Assembly (NCBI GenBank): GCA_964396995.1
Contig: CAYNIG010000200.1
Span: forward strand, 1 to 9,267
DNA length: 9,267 nucleotides
Direction of reading: 5' to 3'
Source of the DNA: JADJLQ01 sp964396995
GTDB lineage: Bacteria; Bacteroidota; Bacteroidia; Chitinophagales; Saprospiraceae
The notes beneath the pieces are model-generated. The model had not been told where the DNA came from, searched no databases, and saw only the letters and a program-made list of their open reading frames with translations. Positions 1 to 6,345 of this stretch are shown piece by piece (the stretch's first letter is position 1; each line of letters opens with the position of its first letter). The position numbers and the translations under genes were made by a program.

Positions 1-17
1 GTATGAATCACTAGTAC
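1..17. repeat. 17-bp inverted repeat, edge copy
   Basis: GTATGAATCACTAGTAC at 1-17 is the exact reverse complement of 205-221. Identity stops at base 18 (against 204); it may continue left beyond the window, because base 221 pairs with base 1. A perfect 17-base match is very unlikely by chance in 9 kb. This copy supplies the last codon and the stop of the truncated gene. Confidence 0.85.
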
Positions 18-433
18 TTGGCCTGTAAAAATTCTATTTGAGATGCAATGCTGCTAGGAGTCAATGGATAAAATAACTTAATCACTTCATTCATAGCCGC
101 ATTGGCCACTAAACCCCAATGATAAGATTTCTCTGATTCCGGTTGCGGCAAATCGGTGAGTCCATTTAATTTACCTGCCAGGCTTTCATACTCCGGCATT
201 CCATGTACTAGTGATTCATACAATGTTACACCCGCATAGCCAAATGCTCTGCTGGCAACCGGAGGGCTGAATCCGGGATGTACTTTGGTAATTTCCCTCA
301 ACAATTCCATATACTCGATAGCCAAATCGGCTTTATAAGTATTTGTTTTTTTTGAATTAGCAAACTCATCTTTCTGACACTGGGAAAAGAAAACCAGTAA
401 ACTGATGATCAGGGAGAATTTTAATACTTTCAT
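11..433 (-). CDS. Vanadium-haloperoxidase-like (PAP2 superfamily) lipoprotein, N-terminal fragment
   Basis: The reading frame gives 140 residues from the ATG at 433. Residues 1-18 form a lipoprotein signal (MKVLKFSLIISLLVFFSQ) before a Cys. The Cys is followed by Gln-Lys-Asp-Glu, which resembles the surface-export signal of Bacteroidota lipoproteins. The rest resembles the helical N-terminal part of the Bacteroidota vanadium-dependent haloperoxidase/PAP2 family: AxEYMELLREITK, a PPVASRAFGYAGVTLYESL helix, and a SYHWGLVANAAMNEV helix. Such proteins are usually over 400 residues, and the vanadate/phosphate-binding Arg/His residues lie in the missing C-terminal part, so activity cannot be judged. 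The stop (TAG, 11-13) lies inside a 17-bp inverted repeat, so the truncation is probably a rearrangement or assembly artefact. An upstream ATG at 499 is in frame but would lie beyond the predicted promoter and would spoil the signal peptide, so 433 is preferred. The family call is from memory of sequence style; no search was run. Confidence 0.7.
   Translation of the reverse strand: MKVLKFSLIISLLVFFSQCQKDEFANSKKTNTYKADLAIEYMELLREITKVHPGFSPPVASRAFGYAGVTLYESLVHGMPEYESLAGKLNGLTDLPQPESEKSYHWGLVANAAMNEVIKLFYPLTPSSIASQIEFLQAKY
205..221. repeat. 17-bp inverted repeat, internal copy
   Basis: This is the partner of the copy at 1-17. It lies inside the haloperoxidase-like gene, where on the minus strand it encodes part of the conserved-looking LYESLVH helix. 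It therefore looks like the original sequence, and the edge copy looks like the displaced one. The two arms enclose 187 bases (18-204). Confidence 0.85.
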
Positions 434-447
434 AAACAAAGTTTTTT

Positions 448-478
448 CAAATATAAGAAATAACTCTAGGCATATCAA
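448..478 (-). promoter_or_regulatory. Bacteroidota-type promoter of the haloperoxidase-like gene
   Basis: On the minus strand TATATTTG (455 down to 448) is an exact match to the Bacteroidota -7 consensus TAnnTTTG. A TTG (478-476) sits 20 bases upstream, where the -33 element is expected. Transcription would begin near 440-443, giving a leader of about ten bases before the ATG at 433. This supports 433 rather than 499 as the start codon. Confidence 0.5.
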
Positions 479-559
479 GTTTTTATAAAATTTTAACAAT
501 CATACATTTACATATTACATATATATTTAATTAAATAAATAGTTCTAAATTATTCTCTT

Positions 560-576
560 TCACCCAAAATGGGTGA
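560..576. promoter_or_regulatory. Small hairpin/dyad upstream of the sensor kinase (possible operator)
   Basis: TCACCC (560-565) and GGGTGA (571-576) form perfect 6-bp arms around AAAAT. A GGGCCC palindrome follows at 581-586. The genes on either side are divergent, so a terminator is not expected here; a regulator-binding site or leader structure is possible. A weak -7-like GAACTTTG lies at 598-605, but no matching -33 element is visible. The surrounding 481-600 stretch is otherwise very AT-rich and holds no gene. Confidence 0.3.
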
Positions 577-631
577 CAAAGGGCCCAAAAATTAATAGAA
601 CTTTGTATATAGCTAAACCCAAATTTGTATT

Positions 632-3589
632 TTGAAAAGAACTGCATTCCTCTTGTTTTTTTTCAGCATTACACGGTTGACGGCGCAGAGGTACGATATC
701 GTCAATTTTAGTATAGAACATGGTTTGGTTCAATCTCAATTAAATAATCTGGCAATAGATAAAAACGGTTTTTTATGGGCCAGTACACTTGGGGGGGTAA
801 GCAGGTTTGATGGCAAAGAATTTAAAAATTTTAATTACAGCAATGGTTTGAGCCATTCCATAGCTGAGAATGTTTTTGTGGATTTCAGCAATACCGTTTG
901 GATGTCCACCTCTAGAAACATTCAGTTATGGGATGGAAAAGCTTTTAAAAATGTAATACGGGATAGCATCGGTAAACCTTGGACCGCTCATTACATAAAC
1001 CAAACCAAAAACGGAGATATTTATGTCCTGGGGAAAAACTTAAGGCTATATAAATACGATCGAAGTAAAAATGAACTGAAACAAATAAGCAACACTTCGG
1101 ATTTGGTCACCTGTTTTAATGCAGACCAAAATAAATTACTCGTTGCCCTATTTAAAAAAGGAATCTTTGAATACGACAATGGAAGCTGGCTTCCATATGC
1201 ACCCTATCAACCAAAAGATAGTTTGCTTCAGCTCAGGCAGTTGGTAAGAGATACAAGTGAAAAATCCTGGATTGGCGTCAACCCTTTAAAACTATACAGA
1301 ATAAAACAAAATCATTTGGATCCTATCCCCCTTACGGTAGATGCCTATTTTACGGGTATCATGCCCTATCAAAAAAGCGAATATTTTATAGCAACTACCA
1401 AAGGAGCAGTCAAATGGAACAGTATTACCAATAAGCTGGAGCTCTTGCGATCAGCCCAGGGTCTCACTGACAATGTAATACATGATATCATCACTGATGA
1501 AGAAAAAAATATCTGGTTTGCTTCTGACGGAAATGGCATTTACCGGATGAGACCTCACAGTAACCTGGTGTATGATGTATCCAGCGGGATGAGTGGGAAT
1601 GTGACCATGTCTATTCTTGAATCAAAAAATGGGGAAATCTATGCCGGAAGTATGGAGCATGGGCTATCCCTGATAAAGCCGGGCGGGGTTGTTAAAACAC
1701 TGACCAATCTTGGCATTATGGGAAGTTCAGTAAAAATAATCAGTGCAGCAGAATCGTGTGACGGGAGTATGTGGATAGGTACGATAGGATCAGGACTGTG
1801 GAATCTTTCACTGAAAAATAACAGGTACAATTCAGTTCAGGTTAAGGGTACACCACCCAATATCACCTCGTTGTACGAACATACTGATTCAACATTATGG
1901 ATTTCTACTCCCTGGGGATTGTATAGATATAAAGACAAATCCATACAAAGAATAAAAGGAATTACCAATAGTTGTTTTACTGTTTCACCGTATGTAAAGG
2001 ATTCTCTTCTGGTTGGCACCGGAGCAGGGATACGTGTGATTCACGCTAAAGCCGATTCCGCCCGAACATTTGTATTGGAGGAACTAAATAAATTTCTGAT
2101 AGGCTCCATAAAGGATTATAAAGATTACCTGGCGATCGGCACATCAGAAAACGGGATTTACCTGTGGAACAGATTGTACACCAATTCTAAATTGGTAAAT
2201 TGTAATGAATCTTCCGGATTGTCATCCAATATGATTTTTAGTTTACTCCATGATGGAGATGCTTTGTACGCGGGCACTGTAAATGGCCTGAACAAGATTA
2301 CCTATTACCCTGCTCATGATTCATTTGCTGTACGGCATTTAAAGACAAGTCAAAAGCTGGGGCCCGAATGCAATCAAAATGCCATTCTTAAAGACAAGGT
2401 GGGCAATATATGGTTAGGCACTACCAAAGGACTCTATGTATACCAATCTACCCATACCAATTATACCACCCCTCCATCTGTTTTTTTAAAGTCAGTAGAT
2501 GTATTTTCAGCCCCATTGGATAGCCAGCAGGTAATGATGAGCATTGATAGCGCGGCAACCGTGCCGGTATTGGAACTTAAAGCAACTCAAAATCATATCA
2601 GCTTCCATCTTCAAGGTTTGCACCTTTCGGCTGCAGATGATATTTTATACCAATACTACCTCTCCGGAACAAGCGAGGAATTTTCGGAGCCCCAACCCCA
2701 GTCTACTGTAATCTATCCAAATTTATCCCCAGGTCACTATATATTCAAAGCCAGAGCCATTCTGGGATCAGCACCTTATTTACAATCAAAAATACTGTCC
2801 TATTCTTTTAATATAGAAAGTCCATTTTACCAGAAGACCTGGTTTAGGTTCAGCATGATGCTCACCTTATTATTATTAGGAGCTTTTATCCAGAAGTATA
2901 GAATGTATCTGAAAACATCCAGACTAAAACTGGTAGAAGAGGTACGGAAACAAGAACAAATAAAAATACAACAGCGGACTTCTGAGGATTTGCACGATGA
3001 TCTGGGAAATAAAATTACCCGATTGTCTTTGCTTACCGATATCCTCGAAACGAAAGTAAATCCTACTGCTGATCAACAAAAATTAATCTCTCAAATCAAG
3101 GAAAATATCCAGGGTTTGTATATTGGTACAAAAGACATTATATGGGCATTGGCTCCGGCAAAGCATACCTTACATGACACAATAGAACGTATTCACCATT
3201 TTGGCCTTGAATTATTTCAGGACTCGGAGATCAAATTTAACATGCAGGTATCGGATGAATCTTTTAAGAATCTCAAACCTCCATTTGAATTCAGCCGGAA
3301 TCTGATCATGATTTGCAAGGAAGCCATGCATAATATACTCAAACATGCGGAAGCACATTCGGTCTGTTTAAAATTTAATAAAATCCAATTCCAACAGGAA
3401 GAAAGGTTAGTAATGGAAATAAAAGATGACGGCAAAGGGTTTTCTCCTGAAAAGATCAAAAAAGGAAATGGACTGGAAAACATGCATAAAAGAGCAGTCA
3501 GAATACAAGGTGTGCTCGAAATACATGGAAATGAACAGGAAGGTACTGTGATACGCTTTTGGGTCAAAATCCCCCAATCTGAGGGATAA
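632..3589 (+). CDS. Two-component sensor histidine kinase with periplasmic double propeller and Y_Y_Y domain
   Basis: This 985-residue protein should sense a signal in the periplasm and phosphorylate a regulator in the cytoplasm. Residues 1-19 are a signal peptide ending LTAQ. About 13-14 propeller-type repeats follow (about 25-620), with typical blades such as NGFLWAST..GVSRFDG, NIWFASDGNGIYRM and GNIWLGTTKGLYVY. This suggests two seven-bladed propellers. A Y_Y_Y domain lies at about 645-728, one membrane helix at about 740-757, and a charged, coiled-coil-like linker at 758-785. The HisKA_3-type motif DLHDDLGN carries the predicted phosphorylated His788. The ATPase domain has an N box (E897..N901), a G1 box (DDGKGF, 932-937) and a G2 box (GNGL, 945-948). 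It starts with TTG; an in-frame stop at 614-616 and the lack of an early ATG leave few alternatives, and the signal peptide fits. Unlike hybrid HTCS proteins, it has no fused receiver or AraC domain; its regulator is the next gene, 50 bp downstream. The ligand is unknown. Confidence 0.93.
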   Translation: MKRTAFLLFFFSITRLTAQRYDIVNFSIEHGLVQSQLNNLAIDKNGFLWASTLGGVSRFDGKEFKNFNYSNGLSHSIAENVFVDFSNTVWMSTSRNIQLWDGKAFKNVIRDSIGKPWTAHYINQTKNGDIYVLGKNLRLYKYDRSKNELKQISNTSDLVTCFNADQNKLLVALFKKGIFEYDNGSWLPYAPYQPKDSLLQLRQLVRDTSEKSWIGVNPLKLYRIKQNHLDPIPLTVDAYFTGIMPYQKSEYFIATTKGAVKWNSITNKLELLRSAQGLTDNVIHDIITDEEKNIWFASDGNGIYRMRPHSNLVYDVSSGMSGNVTMSILESKNGEIYAGSMEHGLSLIKPGGVVKTLTNLGIMGSSVKIISAAESCDGSMWIGTIGSGLWNLSLKNNRYNSVQVKGTPPNITSLYEHTDSTLWISTPWGLYRYKDKSIQRIKGITNSCFTVSPYVKDSLLVGTGAGIRVIHAKADSARTFVLEELNKFLIGSIKDYKDYLAIGTSENGIYLWNRLYTNSKLVNCNESSGLSSNMIFSLLHDGDALYAGTVNGLNKITYYPAHDSFAVRHLKTSQKLGPECNQNAILKDKVGNIWLGTTKGLYVYQSTHTNYTTPPSVFLKSVDVFSAPLDSQQVMMSIDSAATVPVLELKATQNHISFHLQGLHLSAADDILYQYYLSGTSEEFSEPQPQSTVIYPNLSPGHYIFKARAILGSAPYLQSKILSYSFNIESPFYQKTWFRFSMMLTLLLLGAFIQKYRMYLKTSRLKLVEEVRKQEQIKIQQRTSEDLHDDLGNKITRLSLLTDILETKVNPTADQQKLISQIKENIQGLYIGTKDIIWALAPAKHTLHDTIERIHHFGLELFQDSEIKFNMQVSDESFKNLKPPFEFSRNLIMICKEAMHNILKHAEAHSVCLKFNKIQFQQEERLVMEIKDDGKGFSPEKIKKGNGLENMHKRAVRIQGVLEIHGNEQEGTVIRFWVKIPQSEG

Positions 3590-3611
3590 TGATTAAAAAA
3601 TAAAACGACAA

Positions 3612-3626
3612 TTTTGATTATCAAAA
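3612..3626. other. Short dyad between kinase and response regulator
   Basis: TTTTGA (3612-3617) and TCAAAA (3621-3626) are perfect 6-bp arms around TTA in the 50-bp gap of the two-gene operon. It is AT-only apart from one pair, so it would be a weak hairpin. It may tune relative expression or may be chance in AT-rich DNA. Confidence 0.2.
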
Positions 3627-3639
3627 AACCATTTGCTGC

Positions 3640-4260
3640 ATGGATATACGAGTAATATTAATAGAGGATGATAAGACCATCAGGGAAGGATACAGTTATC
3701 TGATCGACAGGGCAGATGGTTTGAAAATGGTCAATAGCTACGCTTCTTTTGAAGATGCTGAACCCTACCTGATATCTGATTTCCCCGATGTCATACTGCT
3801 TGATATAGAATTACCCGGTCTGAATGGCCTCGAGTCTATAGGAAGGATAAAGAAAAAATACCCATCAGGTCATATAATCATACTTACGGTATATGACAAT
3901 GAAGAAAATATCTTCAAAGCATTGAGTGCCGGAGCTTCCGGATACCTGACAAAAAATTCACCATCCTCTAAAATACTGGAATCTGTAAAAGAAGTAATGA
4001 CCGGTGGTGGTCCACTGAGTGCAGGTATAGCTAAAATGGTAATTCATTCTTTTCGAAAGAAGTCTGATTCACCGTTAACGAAAAGGGAAACTCAAATACT
4101 GGAGTGCATAGCTGAAGGCAAAAGCCGCACTTCGATAGCCACTGAATTATTTATTGATAAAGAAACCGTAAAAACCCATATTAAAAACATTTACAGTAAG
4201 CTTGATGTAAACTCGAAAGAAGGAGCCATTCGTATTGCCAGGCAGGATAAATTAATATAA
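3640..4260 (+). CDS. NarL/FixJ-family response regulator
   Basis: This 206-residue DNA-binding regulator is the expected phosphorylation target of the upstream kinase. The receiver domain (about 3-120) has the acidic pocket Glu9/Asp10/Asp11, phospho-acceptor Asp55 in VILLDIELPG, the switch residues Thr83 and Tyr102, and the conserved Lys105. All key residues for phosphotransfer are intact. The LuxR-type helix-turn-helix spans about 142-202: LTKRETQILECIAEGKS, then IATELFIDKETVKTHIKNI with the recognition helix near 174-186, and YSKLDV. Length is normal for the family. The ATG at 3640 follows the kinase by 50 bp on the same strand, consistent with co-transcription. The regulated genes cannot be read from the sequence; the hairpin at 560-576 is one possible autoregulatory site. 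The gene ends six bases before the convergent gene at 4267, with no visible terminator between. Confidence 0.95.
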   Translation: MDIRVILIEDDKTIREGYSYLIDRADGLKMVNSYASFEDAEPYLISDFPDVILLDIELPGLNGLESIGRIKKKYPSGHIIILTVYDNEENIFKALSAGASGYLTKNSPSSKILESVKEVMTGGGPLSAGIAKMVIHSFRKKSDSPLTKRETQILECIAEGKSRTSIATELFIDKETVKTHIKNIYSKLDVNSKEGAIRIARQDKLI

Positions 4261-4266
4261 CCCAGA

Positions 4267-4698
4267 TTAGAACCAACCTGAATTAAAACTTTTCATAAAT
4301 GGCCACGGTATCCCGGCCAGTATGAGTAATAAAGCAATAAGATAATACCAGAAAATAGTTTTAAAAGAATTTGATTTTTTACCCTTTACATACCCTACGG
4401 TGATCAGTATGACGGCTATCAACATCATCATCGGATGCTCCGCTGCATAAAACCTCATCACACGATCCTTCATGAGCTCACCCGAAAAAATGATTCTGGG
4501 AGTGATGAAATAAACTATCAACCCTACTAAAACCTGGATATGGGTAAAATTAAAAGCCAGAAAGGAAGGTTTTCGACTATCCTTATCAAGGGTGACCTTG
4601 TTTTTCCATTTAGTATATGCATCAAATATAGCCCATATTAACATGGCCAATACTACCCACCTTAAACCTGAATGAAAATGTTTTATTACAGAATACAT
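4267..4698 (-). CDS. Four-helix membrane protein, cytochrome b-like family of Bacteroidota
   Basis: This 143-residue protein has four predicted membrane helices (about 10-28, 46-66, 87-104 and 113-133). The loops KWKNK..DKDSRK and KGKKSNSFK are basic, so they should be cytoplasmic, placing the N-terminus outside. It resembles small Bacteroidota proteins often annotated as cytochrome b-like, with the hallmarks HFHSGLRW near the N-terminus, an FTHIQVLVGLIVYF helix, FSGELMKDR..RFYAAEH and a closing IPWPF. His7, His9 and His88 would lie near the outer face and His53 in the inner part of helix 2. These could be haem ligands, but this is not demonstrated and no covalent haem motif (CxxCH) is present. 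It follows the GMC oxidoreductase by 55 bp on the same strand and may be its membrane partner. The fold recognition is from memory; function is unknown. Confidence 0.75.
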   Translation of the reverse strand: MYSVIKHFHSGLRWVVLAMLIWAIFDAYTKWKNKVTLDKDSRKPSFLAFNFTHIQVLVGLIVYFITPRIIFSGELMKDRVMRFYAAEHPMMMLIAVILITVGYVKGKKSNSFKTIFWYYLIALLLILAGIPWPFMKSFNSGWF

Positions 4699-4717
4699 AT
4701 ACTTACCATTTGAACTA

Positions 4718-4725
4718 CAAAATTA
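4718..4725 (-). promoter_or_regulatory. Possible -7 promoter element of the four-helix protein gene
   Basis: TAATTTTG on the minus strand matches the Bacteroidota -7 consensus TAnnTTTG exactly, 19 bases before the ATG at 4698. No TTG or TTTG is found about 20 bases upstream (the nearest TTG is 11 away). It may be an internal operon promoter or a chance match. Confidence 0.3.
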
Positions 4726-4753
4726 GAAAACTAATTCAAGAATGATGCATTTA

Positions 4754-6298
4754 TCATGGCTTAGTTGTAAACTGATCCATAGCATATTCGGCCAAAGCCG
4801 TGATGGTAAGACTGGGATTCACTCCAATATTAGCCGGAATGATGCTCCCATCCAGAATATACATATTCGGGTACCCATGAACTTCGAATCGATCATTAAC
4901 CACTCCCGTTTCTATTGTCTCTCCCATAGGACAACCACCTAAAATGTGAGCCGTAGTCGCCATATTGAGAAAGGATTCGGTAGAGGCATTGACTGCCACA
5001 CCCTTGACTTTCTCAGCAAGTTTCATCATGGCCTGATGCCCGGCCGGTATAAAAACAGGTATTGGCGCATCATCGTCTCCATTTTTTAATATCATTTTTT
5101 TACCAGACCATTTCATAGTCAATGCATTTTTAAGAGTCTGCATTACCAAAACCACTACACCATATTGGGCATTTTGGCCATAAATGATCCATTTTATGGT
5201 GTTTAACGGGTGAGTTATGGTATTCATTAAAACTGCGCCCATTCTAATCCATTTGTTTTTTCCCGGAGCAGCTATAAATGCAAACCGGAATAATGATCCT
5301 GATCCATTTGGGAATTTGCATAATTCAACCTGGGTATTTTCATCAGCTTGAATAATTGAACTGATGGCCACCCCATTATTTAGCTTTTGATCAGCCCCTA
5401 TTACTCCGCTTATAGATTCACTATTACTCATCACGTGGTGACCCAGTTTTTCGGATAAGCCCGGCAAAGTCTTGAATTTATATTTTTGTTTGAATAACAA
5501 ATCTAAAGTGCCCAGTACTCCACCACTAATAACCAATCCTTGAGAGTGAAATTCAATATAGCGCGATCTGTTTCTGATACCCTGAGCTACAATTTTGTAA
5601 CCTGTATTTACAAATTCAATTTTTATCACTTCGGTCTCAGGTAGTATCGCAGCACCATATTTTTCCGCAAACCACAAGTAATTTTTATCCAGCGTATTTT
5701 TCGCATTATGCCTGCAACCTACCATACATCCGGCACATTCAATGCAGGGTGACCGCATTGGGCCATTTCCTCCAAAATATGGATCTTTTGGATGGATATC
5801 ATCACTGTAATAAACACCTACATTTACGGCATTAAATGAATCAGATGTACCTAAATCATCGGCTACGGATTTCAACAGTAAATCATCTGCATATGTATTT
5901 TTCGCCCTGGTGACACCCAGCATATACTTAGCTTTAGTAAAATAGGGTTTCAGGATAGATTTCCATTCTTTTCCTTTTACCGGAATGTTTTCATAAAATG
6001 GGTCAGAGGGCTCCATTAAGGTATTGGCATATACCAGGCTGCCACCCCCTACCCCAACACCGGACAGGACAAACAATCGTTTGAAGAAGGTAAGTTTTAA
6101 AATCCCAAACCATTTTAATGCCGGAAGCCATAAGTATTTTTTCAAATTCCAATTTGTCCGGGGAAAATCATCGGGGTTATATCTTTTCCCTTTCTCTATT
6201 ACCAATACTTTGTATCCTTTTTCTGAAAGTCTCATAGCAGAAACTGAACCTCCAAATCCGGAACCAACAATCAGGTAATCATACCTCTCAGATGCCAT
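4754..6298 (-). CDS. GMC-family FAD-dependent oxidoreductase, cholesterol-oxidase-like, with Cys cluster
   Basis: This 514-residue flavoenzyme should oxidise an alcohol, using FAD bound by the N-terminal Rossmann motif GSGFGGS (12-18) and the Glu of VLVIEKGK. A hydrophobic/basic stretch (about 53-78: YLWLPALKWFGILKLTFFKR) precedes the GVGVGGGSLVYAN FAD-attachment region and may touch the membrane or cover the substrate. Cys185, Cys188, Cys191 and Cys195 form a CxxCxxCxxxC pattern like a ferredoxin 4Fe-4S site, followed by HNAKNTLDKNYL; similar Cys-rich segments occur in the cholesterol-oxidase-like branch. His451 in HILGGCPMG and Asn494 in GVNPSLTITALAEY fit the catalytic His/Asn pair of cholesterol oxidases. 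No signal peptide is visible, so it is probably cytoplasmic or membrane-peripheral. The start is the ATG at 6298. Substrate and electron acceptor are unknown; a sterol oxidase label would be too specific. The four-helix protein lies 55 bp downstream. Confidence 0.9.
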   Translation of the reverse strand: MASERYDYLIVGSGFGGSVSAMRLSEKGYKVLVIEKGKRYNPDDFPRTNWNLKKYLWLPALKWFGILKLTFFKRLFVLSGVGVGGGSLVYANTLMEPSDPFYENIPVKGKEWKSILKPYFTKAKYMLGVTRAKNTYADDLLLKSVADDLGTSDSFNAVNVGVYYSDDIHPKDPYFGGNGPMRSPCIECAGCMVGCRHNAKNTLDKNYLWFAEKYGAAILPETEVIKIEFVNTGYKIVAQGIRNRSRYIEFHSQGLVISGGVLGTLDLLFKQKYKFKTLPGLSEKLGHHVMSNSESISGVIGADQKLNNGVAISSIIQADENTQVELCKFPNGSGSLFRFAFIAAPGKNKWIRMGAVLMNTITHPLNTIKWIIYGQNAQYGVVVLVMQTLKNALTMKWSGKKMILKNGDDDAPIPVFIPAGHQAMMKLAEKVKGVAVNASTESFLNMATTAHILGGCPMGETIETGVVNDRFEVHGYPNMYILDGSIIPANIGVNPSLTITALAEYAMDQFTTKP

Positions 6299-6345
6299 AT
6301 GTATTAAATCAAAGAATGAAAATACAATCTATCCGGCACACCCAA

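Noticed and set aside
434..499. In-frame N-terminal extension of the haloperoxidase-like gene to an ATG at 499
   Set aside because: It would place the start upstream of a good promoter match and put a second hydrophobic stretch ahead of a clean lipoprotein signal peptide.
3217..3624. 135-residue antisense frame inside the kinase
   Set aside because: It is a shadow of a well supported kinase ATPase domain, with Ser/Cys/Leu-rich low-quality sequence and no recognisable domain.
4300..4319. TGGCC...GGCCA inverted repeat as a terminator for the minus-strand operon
   Set aside because: It lies inside the coding sequence of the four-helix protein, has only 5-bp arms with a ten-base loop, and no T-run follows.
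6024..6278. 84-residue plus-strand frame over the GMC gene
   Set aside because: It is opposite the strongly conserved FAD-binding segment and its proline-rich sequence is a mirror of the glycine-rich motif.
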